Made by a program: the position numbers and the translations under genes. The notes under the pieces were generated by a model, which ran no database searches, had not been told where the DNA came from, and worked only from the letters and a program-made list of their open reading frames with translations. Below, one piece after another: positions 9,951-18,378 of a stretch of DNA of 56,115 nt. The stretch covers positions 1 to 56,115 of the forward strand of contig SICN01000005.1 of the NCBI GenBank assembly GCA_009691405.1, given 5' to 3'. The DNA comes from Candidatus Peribacteria bacterium (GTDB lineage: Bacteria > Patescibacteriota > Gracilibacteria > Peribacterales > Peribacteraceae). The stretch's first letter is position 1; the number at the start of each line of letters is the position of its first letter.

Positions 9951-10334
9951 ATGTCCGACCAATCGCAACCGCAAACCTCAGGACTCGTCATTCCTCCCGA
10001 AGTGCAGGAGAAATTCGGTGCGCTTATTCTGCTGATCCAGGGCTCTGAAAGCATGAACAATGAGGAGCGTCAGTATTGGGTGAATATTTTACCCGTGATG
10101 ACCCCCGAGCAGATCAAGAATCTGCAGGAGATTTTGGCAAATGAAAAGCAGCAGCTCGCCGCCATCGATGCCAAGTACACAAAGGAAGCGGCAAAGAGTC
10201 CTCCTATTGATACGGTTGCGATCGGGGAGAAGATGAAGAGCAAGAAAGAGAAGCGGCAGAAAATAGAAGAAGAAGATGCAGCGAAAGAAGAAGTTACCGA
10301 AGCGGAGCTCCTCGGAAAAATACAATCGATGTGA
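9951..10334 (+). CDS. Small hypothetical protein with charged helical C-terminus
   Basis: This 127-residue protein starts 9 nt after greA and is probably in the same operon. It has no signal peptide or membrane helix. Residues 15-60 look helical (EERQYWVNILPVMTPEQI), and residues 60-120 are a highly charged Lys/Glu helix, possibly coiled coil. No known family is recognised. Context suggests a cytoplasmic role, but none can be assigned. Confidence 0.7.
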   Translation: MSDQSQPQTSGLVIPPEVQEKFGALILLIQGSESMNNEERQYWVNILPVMTPEQIKNLQEILANEKQQLAAIDAKYTKEAAKSPPIDTVAIGEKMKSKKEKRQKIEEEDAAKEEVTEAELLGKIQSM

Positions 10335-10340
10335 TAAGAC

Positions 10341-11306
10341 CTACATCGAAGCAGTCATCATAATCGCTCGCTCGGTGAGTGCAATCACTTCTCCCGGTCT
10401 TTCCGCCGAGTAGTGATACCCTCCGGACTTCAGTTCGATGTCCGCTGCAGTGACCCAATCGACAAGATTTTTCATCTGAGCAGGACTCATCGACCTTGCA
10501 AGCGGAAGCAAACCGCGTACCGAAAGAAAGTGAAGTCCCGTTCCGGAAGCAATCGATCGCTCGTCTCTGATCCCCGCTTCGGTCGACGCAAAGACCAGCG
10601 TAAGATTTTTGATCATGGAAAGCAGAATCGTCCACATCCCATAGACTTCTTCGCCTCGTTCGATGCGAGAGGTGAGGAAAGCAAGAGCCTCCAGAGGTTT
10701 CTTCGAACCGATGAGATCGGTGAGCTTCCACACGACCTGAGATCCCGATGGTACAGCAAGACGCTCGACATCCTCGACCCCTATCTCGCTCTTCGATCCC
10801 GAAGAGATTTTCCGCAGCTCCATCTCGAGTGTCCACTGATCGGTTCCAACGATATCGAGAAGCGACTGAAGCCCCTGAGGCGTGATCGTCGAACCGAGGG
10901 ACCGAAGCGAAGCTTTGATCCACGCAGAGAGTTCTCCGGGAGAGAGCTCGGGGAAAGATAGTATTTCGGCATGCTTCTCAAGCTCTTTCACGATCCCGAG
11001 CCTTTTGTCAGGCTTCGGCTCGACGATCAGAAGCACGGTTGCAGGATGGATATTTTCAAGGATCTTCGGCATTTCTTCCTTGTCAATTTTGGGGATTCCT
11101 TCAAGAATCACAAGTCGCTTCTCGGCAATGAACGGCATCACCGATACGGCGTCTAGGAGATCGGAAACCGTGCACTCCTTCGCCTGGAGCGTGAGAAGAT
11201 TCTCCGGTCCATGCTTGTCTGAAAAGACCTTCTTCCAGCGCTGAAGCTCTTTGCCAAGGGCAAAGGTATTCTCTCCGATGAACAGATGCAGATTGGGAGT
11301 GTCCAT
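10341..11306 (-). CDS. holA: DNA polymerase III subunit delta
   Basis: This 321-residue protein begins MDTPNLHLFIGENTFAL, the typical HolA opening that leads into the degenerate AAA+ fold. Further matches are LLDAVSVMPFIAEKRLVIL, VLLIVEPKPDKRLGI, and the C-terminal collar domain (SGGYHYSAERPGEVIALTERAI). Delta opens the beta sliding clamp as part of the clamp loader. The reading frame extends to 11471, but those extra 55 codons overlap the divergent dockerin gene; the ATG at 11306 fits the family and has a TACGAT box 9 nt upstream. Confidence 0.87.
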   Translation of the reverse strand: MDTPNLHLFIGENTFALGKELQRWKKVFSDKHGPENLLTLQAKECTVSDLLDAVSVMPFIAEKRLVILEGIPKIDKEEMPKILENIHPATVLLIVEPKPDKRLGIVKELEKHAEILSFPELSPGELSAWIKASLRSLGSTITPQGLQSLLDIVGTDQWTLEMELRKISSGSKSEIGVEDVERLAVPSGSQVVWKLTDLIGSKKPLEALAFLTSRIERGEEVYGMWTILLSMIKNLTLVFASTEAGIRDERSIASGTGLHFLSVRGLLPLARSMSPAQMKNLVDWVTAADIELKSGGYHYSAERPGEVIALTERAIMMTASM

Positions 11307-11403
11307 GAGATGAATATCGTACCGCAAGATTCCATCATATCCACTAAAATAGTCAACTCCACTGGATGGAAGAAAAGTCACTTTTAGGCTACAATAGTAG
11401 GAA

Positions 11404-11742
11404 ATGCACCACTCGTATTCCTTCTTCAAGCGCAAATCTCTCAAGACGATTTCCATCGTCGCAAGCAGCATGACCGTTGCGTTCGTCGTAGGAATCCAAA
11501 CGGCAAATAACGTTCACCCCGTCATCTCGGAGACCAGAGCGGGAGGCGCCGTGGTTCTTGGCGACATGAACGGAAGCGGAGTCATCGATATTGCAGATGT
11601 GCAGATTGCCGTCGAACTCTCGAACGGCGCTCGGACTCCGACCCCAAGTGAACTCTCCGCGGATCCAAACCAGGATTTCGTGATCACCAGTGAAGATGCC
11701 CTGAGCATTCTCGAGATGTTGGAAGCACAGGAACCTCGATAG
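11404..11742 (+). CDS. Secreted type I dockerin protein
   Basis: This 112-residue protein has an N-terminal signal/anchor helix (about 13-33) and two Ca-binding dockerin repeats: GDMNGSGVIDIADVQIA (about 53-69) and ADPNQDFVITSEDAL (about 86-100). Asp/Asn ligands sit at the expected spacing. Dockerins bind cohesin domains. A cohesin-like protein is encoded 21 nt downstream, so the two products may dock on the cell surface. TACAAT lies 8 nt before the ATG. No enzyme domain is attached, which is unusual for a dockerin protein. Confidence 0.8.
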   Translation: MHHSYSFFKRKSLKTISIVASSMTVAFVVGIQTANNVHPVISETRAGGAVVLGDMNGSGVIDIADVQIAVELSNGARTPTPSELSADPNQDFVITSEDALSILEMLEAQEPR

Positions 11743-11763
11743 GAAAAAAATAAAACAAACACC

Positions 11764-13035
11764 ATGAAATCACTTCGTATTCTCCTCGCATTCGGCATTC
11801 TCTCGTTCTGTATCGGGTTTCCGATCCGGAGTGCCTTTGGAGCGGAAGGAGACGGAGTTCTGCGACTTGTGCTCGAGCCGCACTGCGCTGATGAAAACCG
11901 CACGCAGTGTCCCGTCTATCCGGTCTCCGATGCTCTACATCTCACGACCGATATGCTCAAGGTCGATGACCTCGTCGATATCGACGTGGTTCTTGAAAAC
12001 GCAGCCGGCGCAACGGTGGAATCCATTCGAAGTTGGTTGACCTACGACCCTCAGATTCTGGAAGCACGCAGCGTGACGCTCACACCCGTCATCGCAAAAC
12101 CTGTCCCTGGAGAACAAGCGGCATATCCCAACGTCCGACTCGTAAAGATCGGAGGAGCAGCTGGAGAAATACAAAGTAATCGCGTTGCAATTGCGCGCGT
12201 CACCTTCCGAGTGCGTTCCGGTGGAAATGCAACGGAAATCGCGTTTGAAAACTTCAGGGAAGACGGACTCGGGCAGACTGCCGTGAACGGAACTCCGAAA
12301 CTGACGGAAAACACGGAAGGGCTTATGGAGCCGCCTTGCATCGGTGGCATCCTCTGCCAGAAGACACTCACACCGCTTCTCACACAAGCTCCAAGCATTC
12401 TGTCCATTCTCCTCGAACCGCAGCATGAAGCTGCTTCCTCGACACCGAATGCAGCAGAGCCGGAATCGCTCGTCATTCCCATCCGCGGGACAGAGGAGCA
12501 GCCTGCCGCTTCGAAAGCATCGACTGCAGAACAGAATACCGCATCGTCATTCGGTCTTCTGCAAGTCCAAAACTTGAAGATCACCTCGAGAGACACGAGC
12601 ATCTTCCTCGGCTGGCAACCGCTCCGGAGCAGTGAGCTCGCTGGCTACAACGTCTACTTCAGCACTGTCAGCGGCAAGTACATCCAACGTCGCACCATCG
12701 AAAAAACCGCCTCCAGTCTGGTTCTTCGCGATCTGGAACCCGACACAACCTACTACGTAGCCATACGAGCATTCAATAAAGAGAACGCCGAGAGCGTCTT
12801 CAGCCAGGAAGTATCGGTACGAATTGGCAGCCCCGAGAGTGCCTCTGCGCCTCTTGGCGGCAAGCTCGTCGAGTCACAACCGGTCGAAGGAAACCCAATT
12901 CAGAATTACGGGGGCACGGAAATAAAAGGCGATACCGGAACAAGTGACACATTGGTTTTCTTCTTGGTGCTCAGCGCAATCATCGGCACCTCGTTTGCCT
13001 GCCACAGACAGTACGCATATCTGCATTCCGCATAA
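11764..13035 (+). CDS. Cohesin-like and fibronectin III surface protein, C-terminal TM
   Basis: The 423 residues contain a signal peptide (about 1-28) and a cohesin/carbohydrate-module-like beta domain (about 55-165) with VDDLVDIDVVLENAAG and SWLTYDPQILEA. A Ser/Ala/Glu-rich linker follows, then an FnIII domain (about 262-355; LGWQPLRSSELAGYNVYFS, LEPDTTYYVAIRAFNKENAES). One C-terminal membrane helix (about 390-415) precedes a short basic tail. The protein would be anchored in the membrane and display the cohesin domain outward. It sits between the dockerin gene and a cupredoxin-like gene, all on one strand with short gaps, suggesting one surface complex. Cohesin identity is by pattern only. 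Confidence 0.75.
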   Translation: MKSLRILLAFGILSFCIGFPIRSAFGAEGDGVLRLVLEPHCADENRTQCPVYPVSDALHLTTDMLKVDDLVDIDVVLENAAGATVESIRSWLTYDPQILEARSVTLTPVIAKPVPGEQAAYPNVRLVKIGGAAGEIQSNRVAIARVTFRVRSGGNATEIAFENFREDGLGQTAVNGTPKLTENTEGLMEPPCIGGILCQKTLTPLLTQAPSILSILLEPQHEAASSTPNAAEPESLVIPIRGTEEQPAASKASTAEQNTASSFGLLQVQNLKITSRDTSIFLGWQPLRSSELAGYNVYFSTVSGKYIQRRTIEKTASSLVLRDLEPDTTYYVAIRAFNKENAESVFSQEVSVRIGSPESASAPLGGKLVESQPVEGNPIQNYGGTEIKGDTGTSDTLVFFLVLSAIIGTSFACHRQYAYLHSA

Positions 13036-13036
13036 T

Positions 13037-14104
13037 ATGTCGATTCCTTTCGTCAACGCTGGCTGGACGAATATCGATGACGACGCACCATCCGTGCGCA
13101 TCACAACCGGTGCCGCAAAAAAGGAAGAGACGAGTGCACCTAAGATCCATACATCCGAGCCTGCAATGCCTCTCGTTCACAAGTTCGAGAAGCACGATGC
13201 CGCGGTGCAACCGAACCCCAAGGCAATGAGGCTCTCTGCGATCACCGGGATTGCAGTCGTCCTCATCATCGTCACCATGTATCTGGGAGTCGATACGCTC
13301 CGCGGAAGCCTCACCGAAAGCGGAGGCACCGTCACAACCGTGACAGTCACAGCGGAAAACACGTTCTCGCCTGCAACCATCACTATAGCAGCCGGAACCA
13401 CACTCACTCTGGAGAACAAGAATCCAAATCCCGCAGTCATCAAATCCAAAGACACCCGCGAACTGTTTCCCACACAGCTTCTCTTTGACAAACCGTACAC
13501 GTTTACGATTCCGACAGGCGTCTCCGGAACATTCACCTATGTCTCGGAAACCATGCCGCCGGATCAGACGCTCATGATTATCGTAACGCCTTCAGTCGAA
13601 GCCACGGCACTTTCAAGCGTCGGTACAAGCAGCACCGTTGCCTCACCTGCCGATGAAGTCATCAGTGCAGACGATTTCCCTCTCCCCTTCGGAGGACCAA
13701 TGGAACCTGTCGCAAATCCGAATGCGGCAGCCGTGCCGGAAATCTCGATCGCGCCTCAGGCGACGTCACCTGCGACTACAAACATACTGATTACGGAGGA
13801 AAGCGACACGACGGAAATCATCAGTGTCGGGGCAACTTCTTCGACTCAGGAAAAAGCCGAGGTGTCTTTCGGAGGCAATTCCGTCCCGACAAATCCCTAT
13901 ACTGTCGGAAACAAGAAAGCCTACGGAAACGCAGGAAATGCGATTGCAGCAGCTGCAAACAATCTGCACTCAGGCGCACCACTTCTGAAGATGCAACAGT
14001 ACCGCCCAAGAACGAACACTTCCACCGGGCCTGCTGCGTGGGGAATATTTGTGTTTTCAGCATGTGTGATGGTCATGGCATACCGGAGAGGAATCATCAA
14101 TTAA
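13037..14104 (+). CDS. Membrane-anchored cupredoxin-fold protein lacking copper ligands
   Basis: This 355-residue protein starts one base after the previous stop. A cytoplasmic N-terminal part (1-60) precedes a membrane helix (about 65-87). A cupredoxin-like beta domain follows (about 95-185): TVTAENTFSPATITIAAG, LTLENKNPNPAVI, YTFTIPTGVSGTFTYV. The usual copper ligands (His, Cys, His, Met) are not found: Ile-Lys replaces the first His site and the loop near TFTYVSETMPP has no Cys or His. A long low-complexity linker leads to a second hydrophobic helix near the C-terminus with a basic end. It is probably a structural surface protein, not an electron carrier. Confidence 0.65.
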   Translation: MSIPFVNAGWTNIDDDAPSVRITTGAAKKEETSAPKIHTSEPAMPLVHKFEKHDAAVQPNPKAMRLSAITGIAVVLIIVTMYLGVDTLRGSLTESGGTVTTVTVTAENTFSPATITIAAGTTLTLENKNPNPAVIKSKDTRELFPTQLLFDKPYTFTIPTGVSGTFTYVSETMPPDQTLMIIVTPSVEATALSSVGTSSTVASPADEVISADDFPLPFGGPMEPVANPNAAAVPEISIAPQATSPATTNILITEESDTTEIISVGATSSTQEKAEVSFGGNSVPTNPYTVGNKKAYGNAGNAIAAAANNLHSGAPLLKMQQYRPRTNTSTGPAAWGIFVFSACVMVMAYRRGIIN

Positions 14105-14152
14105 TACTGAGGATCTTGATCAACCTCATCCTTTCGCGTACAAGAAAGAGGC

Positions 14153-15070
14153 ATGACGGTCTTTCTGATTCTGCTTGGCAAACTTCTGCCCCTCTACGCA
14201 GTCATCGTACTCGGGTATATCTCAGGAAGAGTATTGAAGGTGCATAAAGAGAGCATCGCGATTCTCCTCCTCTACGTCCTGTCACCCATCATCGTTTTTC
14301 ACGGAGCGTTCACAACGGAATTGAATTTCGGCATCGCAATCCTGCCCGTATTCTTCCTCCTCTCCGCGTATCTTTTCTCCGGGCTTGCGTACGCTCTCGG
14401 GGGAAAAGTTTGGTCGGATTCCACACGCAACATCTTCGCCTATACCGCAGGAACCGGGAATACGGGGTATTTCGGGATTCCCGTTGCCATGGCACTGCTC
14501 GGACCCGAGGTTCTCGGACCTGTGGTTCTAGCGACGATGGGTCTTGTTTTGTACGAGAGCACGCTCGGGTTCTATATCACTGCAAAAGGAACGTATTCAC
14601 CTCGGGAAAGTCTGCGAAAACTTTTGCGTCTGCCATCACTCTATGCCCTGATCGCAGGTCTTCTGATGAACGCAGGCACCGTGCAATTGCCCGAGAGTTA
14701 CTTCTCTCTCGCCGACAATTTCCGCGGCGCGTACTCCATCCTTGGAATGATGATTATCGGGCTTGGGGTGTCCGGATTCAAAACGCTTGCATGGGACTGG
14801 AGTTTCCTCGGTCTCTCATTTCTCACAAAATTCATCCTATGGCCGCTCTATTCACTCCTGTTCACTTCACTCGATGCGCAATCCTGGCACCTTCTCACAC
14901 CAACAATGCATTCGATCGTGATTCTCCTTTCACTCACGCCGATGGCGGCAAATACCGTGGTGCTTGCGACCGCTCTGAATGTGAAGCCCGAGAAAGCAGC
15001 ACTCGGCGTGCTTTTGACGACTCTTTTCGCTCTCTTCTACATACCGCTTGCATTAAGTTTCCTTGCATAG
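14153..15070 (+). CDS. AEC-family (auxin efflux carrier-like) permease
   Basis: This 305-residue inner membrane protein has about ten hydrophobic helices with a central symmetric layout. Family hallmarks are LPLYAVIVLGYISGR at the N-terminus, TGNTGYFGIPVAMALLG (the conserved NxGxxGxP-type motif) and TPMAANTVVLATALN in the second half. AEC carriers export or import small organic acids; the substrate cannot be inferred. An AGAGG ribosome site lies just before the ATG. The gene follows the surface cluster with a 48-nt gap and may be separately expressed. Confidence 0.88.
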   Translation: MTVFLILLGKLLPLYAVIVLGYISGRVLKVHKESIAILLLYVLSPIIVFHGAFTTELNFGIAILPVFFLLSAYLFSGLAYALGGKVWSDSTRNIFAYTAGTGNTGYFGIPVAMALLGPEVLGPVVLATMGLVLYESTLGFYITAKGTYSPRESLRKLLRLPSLYALIAGLLMNAGTVQLPESYFSLADNFRGAYSILGMMIIGLGVSGFKTLAWDWSFLGLSFLTKFILWPLYSLLFTSLDAQSWHLLTPTMHSIVILLSLTPMAANTVVLATALNVKPEKAALGVLLTTLFALFYIPLALSFLA

Positions 15071-15100
15071 CGCTAAAGAATCGCTAGCATTCGCCTCCAA

Positions 15101-15421
15101 ATGCCAGAAGTAGCAACACCAGAGGCCAGAGTTGATAAAGTACGAGAGTCGCAAATACAGCAACTTGAAGGAAGGATACGTGCAGCAATCAACCATCTCG
15201 ATGTCAAAGGGAAGGAGCACTTTGATTTTGCGAGAGCGGAAAGAATTTTGCAGGATGCTCAGGAAAACCCCAAGCATGCTATCGATACACATGGGCTCGA
15301 ACTCGTGCAAATCCTGGACGGCAGTTATCGCAAGAGTGTCGCTGCTCTTTCGACTCGCGTGTCGGGAGTCAATTCCTATTCAAATGACATTGCTCATTGG
15401 GAGACCCAGAAGGCAATATAA
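15101..15421 (+). CDS. Hypothetical protein, possibly the N-terminal piece of a split gene
   Basis: This 106-residue, mostly helical protein has no membrane helix and no recognised family. Its TAA stop (15419-15421) is directly in frame with the next reading frame, which stays open through 15422-16696. It may therefore once have formed one protein with the HTH-repeat gene downstream. It may equally be an independent small gene. Confidence 0.5.
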   Translation: MPEVATPEARVDKVRESQIQQLEGRIRAAINHLDVKGKEHFDFARAERILQDAQENPKHAIDTHGLELVQILDGSYRKSVAALSTRVSGVNSYSNDIAHWETQKAI

Positions 15422-15460
15422 ATCAGTCCTGCGGAGGAGAAAGATGCAGGCAAAAATATT

Positions 15461-16696
15461 GTGAGAACAAGAGATGACCTAAGAAAAAGATTTGAAGAGC
15501 TCAGTGCAAGAGGAGGCAAAAGTATTGATTGGTTGATGAAAAATGCATTGAGAATACTCGGTGAAATACCTGCGCGCCGTGAATTTTTAGTCACCCAGCA
15601 CGGACGAGAAATTGTAGAAGGTATCGAGCAGCTTGCAACTGGAATTCGAAGCCAGCTCACCGTGGTTATTGCTGCACCTGCAAAAGCTCCTCCTGCAAAT
15701 CCTGATGCTGGGTCTGAACCACTAAGCCGAGTGGATGGAACAAACGCATCGTCTCAGGCAAAAATAGTCGCTGACAACGTAGTCACAACTGGAGAGCCGA
15801 CCTCGGATCACCTTAAAGAAATAGCTAATCCAGGCGTTACTGCAGTCGAAAGAGAAAGTATGCCTGTGCAAGAAGTCTCACTGGATGCTCCCTATAGAGC
15901 ATGGGGAGAAGCTGAAATTCTCTATTTTCTCGCTCTCGCAGCCGAAGCTGAACGAGCCTCTCCTGGTCAAGGTGAACACAGAACAAGAGCGCAGTACGGC
16001 GTATCCAAATTCTTTCATGAACAAGATTGGAAAGTACGATTCACGGCAAACTACGTTGTCTCTGCCGAGAAGGCAGATGAAGCAAATGAGACAGTTGCAA
16101 TATCAGGAGATAGAACATTACCAAAGAACTGGCAGGGTTGGAGCGATGCTCATATCGAAACCTTCGAGATAGAGGCACGGGCAGAGGAGAGCAGAGGGAA
16201 AAACGGATCTGTACGATTGCGTCAAAAATTCGGTATTCCTCTGACAACGCACAGCGAATGGGAGAGGCGTTTCCCGAATAACCGCGGCACGGGAGGTCTG
16301 ACACCTGCAGCACGAGCACCGATCTATGAACGTGCGGAAGCCGAATCGCCTGAGAGAGACAACGGAGTGCCATTGCCGAAGTACGTGAAGAAAGAGTGGA
16401 CCAACAAACAGATTGTACAATTCCTCGACATGATTGATCGTGCTGACTATGGAGGTGCAACGAGACTGTGTTCCGAATATGATGTTCCGCCTGGAAATAT
16501 TCCTTACTGGAGAAAACAAAAGCTAAAGTGGGATTCTCAGGAACAAGTTGATGCGCCCACGAATGCCGCTAACACTCGGAGTGAAGCGACGGACTCATCG
16601 GCAGCAGGTACTGCAGAAACAGAAAAAGAACAGGATGGAAAAGAAGATATTCCGATCATGAGCAACGTGTCATCGTCGGCAGAATCCAAACGCTGA
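15461..16696 (+). CDS. Protein with three HTH-like tandem repeats, frame lost near 16625
   Basis: The 411-residue product carries three diverged copies of a 46-residue unit at about 148-194, 224-271 and 310-357. Each opens with a Trp-containing turn (YRAWGEAEI, WQGWSDAHI, KEWTNKQIV), has a helix with F and A, then a helix-turn-helix-like part ending in W and basic residues (YGVSKFFHEQDW, FGIPLTTHSEW, YDVPPGNIPYW). The last half resembles the HTH of IS3-type OrfA. DNA binding is inferred. The start used is GTG, and nothing certain marks it. A fourth unit is encoded just downstream in another frame, so the natural C-terminus is probably lost. Confidence 0.55.
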   Translation: MRTRDDLRKRFEELSARGGKSIDWLMKNALRILGEIPARREFLVTQHGREIVEGIEQLATGIRSQLTVVIAAPAKAPPANPDAGSEPLSRVDGTNASSQAKIVADNVVTTGEPTSDHLKEIANPGVTAVERESMPVQEVSLDAPYRAWGEAEILYFLALAAEAERASPGQGEHRTRAQYGVSKFFHEQDWKVRFTANYVVSAEKADEANETVAISGDRTLPKNWQGWSDAHIETFEIEARAEESRGKNGSVRLRQKFGIPLTTHSEWERRFPNNRGTGGLTPAARAPIYERAEAESPERDNGVPLPKYVKKEWTNKQIVQFLDMIDRADYGGATRLCSEYDVPPGNIPYWRKQKLKWDSQEQVDAPTNAANTRSEATDSSAAGTAETEKEQDGKEDIPIMSNVSSSAESKR

Positions 16697-17211
16697 ACGA
16701 AACCGAAGGCGTAGAACTCGAGCAGGCATGCCAAAGGCTCACCATTACGTCGGCGACGTACCGGAAATGGTCGGCAAAACTTGTAACACTCGCTCGGCTT
16801 GTCATCGACGACGATGCTGCGGAAACGAAACCCGATATCGATCTCGCGAAAACGGATGAGACAGCAAACGCCGATTCTGCTCTGGAGGATCAGAGTCACA
16901 TCGACACCGAGAGGCGCGACCCAAGCCTCGACCCGAAACCGGAAGCCGAAGTACTCGCGACCAAGACCGCGGACGCCACTGCTAAGACCATTGAAAATGT
17001 CGATCCTGTTGTTGCTCAGGTTGAGACCAAGGCAGACGAAATCACCCAGATCAAAGCAATCATCGGTCCGGAACGAATGAAAGATCCGATCGTAAAATCA
17101 GCTGTGCGCATTCTGCGACTGCAGTTCAATAAACTACTGGAGCGGACGCCGAAACATGAAGCGCCAACCGGTGCAGAGCAAACTACTTCCGAGATTGCCC
17201 GTGAGGGATAA
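16628..17211 (+). pseudogene. Frameshifted C-terminal part of the HTH-repeat protein
   Basis: In the -1 frame relative to the gene above, an open stretch with no usable start encodes RYSDHEQRVIVGRIQTLN followed by ACQRLTITSATYRKW, a clear fourth copy of the same repeat. About 140 acidic/Ala-rich residues follow, ending in a short basic helix (VKSAVRILRLQFNKLLERTP) and TAA at 17209-17211. Adding one A to the AAAAA run at 16623-16627 would join it to the upstream frame. A mutation, an assembly error, or recoding could explain this. Confidence 0.6.
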
Positions 17212-17259
17212 AGAGTAGTCATGCCTATTTTTTGGCATCAAGACGCCATTTGTAGGTGA

Positions 17260-17287
17260 TTGACAAATATATAATAAAGTTTATAAT
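17260..17287 (+). promoter_or_regulatory. Consensus promoter giving a leaderless transcript
   Basis: A perfect TTGACA (17260-17265), a 16-nt spacer and a perfect TATAAT (17282-17287) are followed after six bases by the ATG at 17294. Transcription would start on or next to the start codon. It is one of the strongest promoters visible in the window. Confidence 0.8.
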
Positions 17288-17293
17288 TTCTTC

Positions 17294-17848
17294 ATGCAAT
17301 TGCAGTGCGCAGAAATCGCCGAGCAAGCATTTCTTCAGAAAGTGGATCTGAAGCGCCTGTACACGGAAATGATTGAAGGAGTGGCTCTCGAACTACATTC
17401 GGTACGAATTGGTGGTGGCATGCTAGCAACGGAACCCGAGGTCACCGCACTGGCTAAAAAAATCAAGACACTGGGATTTTCAGGTCTTTCGGAAGGTCAA
17501 TGGAGGAAAGTTCTTGGTGTGGGAGGCGGAACCTCACCCACTATCCTCGATCATCTTGAATCTCTGATCCGTTCATTCGGTCGCTACTGCAACATCAGCG
17601 ATGCTGCAGAAGTCAGGATGAGCATTGAGGCTCTCAAAACAATCAATCGCAATTTTTCCGGAGTGGACATTGATGCGTTTCTGCAATCTCTAGCCGAAAC
17701 TGCGGTCAATCAGCAACTGGATGCATCCGGAATCGGCATGATTGAGATGCAACGATTGAATTCGAACATCGATGTGGATCTTTTGGTGGAAAGTAAAAAG
17801 ATCGTGCAGATGACAAGAGAGAAGATCGACATGCTGATGAAAGCTTGA
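17294..17848 (+). CDS. Hypothetical helical protein under a strong promoter
   Basis: This 184-residue cytoplasmic protein is predicted to be almost all helical and has no recognised family. Notable stretches are LHSVRIGGGMLATEPEVTA, SGLSEGQWRKVLGVGGGTS and a C-terminal helix VDLLVESKKIVQMTREKID. The gene stands alone, downstream of the decayed HTH-repeat gene. Its consensus promoter suggests high expression. No function can be assigned. Confidence 0.7.
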   Translation: MQLQCAEIAEQAFLQKVDLKRLYTEMIEGVALELHSVRIGGGMLATEPEVTALAKKIKTLGFSGLSEGQWRKVLGVGGGTSPTILDHLESLIRSFGRYCNISDAAEVRMSIEALKTINRNFSGVDIDAFLQSLAETAVNQQLDASGIGMIEMQRLNSNIDVDLLVESKKIVQMTREKIDMLMKA

Positions 17849-17947
17849 GAAAATGTGGCTTGCTATCCGTAGCAACGCGGCTTTGATGCATGCAAAACAA
17901 GTACAAAACTCAAAAGCTACGGAGGACATCCTTCGCGTTGCGAAGGA

Positions 17948-18033
17948 TGGTGGGCCGGGCTGGATTCGAACCAGCGAAGGCATAAGCCGTCAGATTTACA
18001 GTCTGATGCGTTTGGCCACTTCGCTACCGACCC
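17948..18033 (-). tRNA. tRNA-Tyr (anticodon GTA)
   Basis: The minus strand forms a class II tRNA with acceptor GGGTCGG/CCGGCCC, U8-A9, anticodon loop CTGTAAA (anticodon GTA), a long variable arm and T-arm GGTTCGAATCC. Discriminator A and CCA are encoded (17951-17948). Confidence 0.95.
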
Positions 18034-18183
18034 ACGTGATGCAGAGAAAGAACATGCGGGAAGTGTAACAGCTGAGTTACCCGCCCGCCAAAGCTTCATC
18101 AGAAGCGAAGGAGGGTCGACCCACGAATGAATTATGAATCAAGAATGAAGAATTATGAAGTGAATCCTGCATAGACAAAAAAC

Positions 18184-18212
18184 GGACCAGCAGAGCTGGC
18201 CCAATTTTTTTC
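18184..18212 (+). terminator. Rho-independent terminator-like hairpin
   Basis: CCAGC-AGA-GCTGG with flanking GG/CC is followed by CCCAA and eight T residues. On the other strand the hairpin is followed by six T, so it could act in both directions. No gene clearly ends into it from the plus side. Confidence 0.55.
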
Positions 18213-18317
18213 GATCAATCCTTGTGGGACTGACCTAGGCAATCTTTTTGAGGAAATTGCTTTAGAGTCATTCTACCACCCCCCTCTTCCGCTGTCAACA
18301 CGGTACAGAATGCTTGC

Positions 18318-18347
18318 TTGTGCTTTCCAGGGCACTCGCTCTAGAAT
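18318..18347 (+). promoter_or_regulatory. Promoter of the histone-fold gene
   Basis: TTGTGC (18318-18323) and TAGAAT (18342-18347) are separated by 18 nt. The ATG lies 31 nt after the -10 box. Confidence 0.45.
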
Positions 18348-18378
18348 CTCGACCATCTACTTCTTCCCCTTTTATCCA

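Larger units (their letters stand above)
18034..18378. other. Intergenic stretch with hairpins, terminator-like site and a promoter
   Basis: The tRNA-Tyr side holds a GTTACACT -10-like box within nested hairpins (around 18055-18090, minus strand). The middle has near-repeats of GAATTATGAA and a terminator-like hairpin. The right side holds the promoter of the histone-fold gene. No further gene was recognised. Confidence 0.5.

Noticed and set aside
15419-15421. TAA recoding or alternative genetic code
   Set aside because: Core genes here end in TAA, TAG and TGA in normal places, and no gene needs a reassigned stop.
16600-16700. Programmed -1 frameshift in the HTH-repeat gene
   Set aside because: No proper slippery heptamer or downstream stem is visible; a one-base loss in AAAAA is simpler.
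18040-18110. Second tRNA-like sequence upstream of tRNA-Tyr
   Set aside because: The minus strand has a D-arm-like TAACTCAGCTG but no anticodon or T-arm; nested hairpins and a -10 box explain it as a promoter region.
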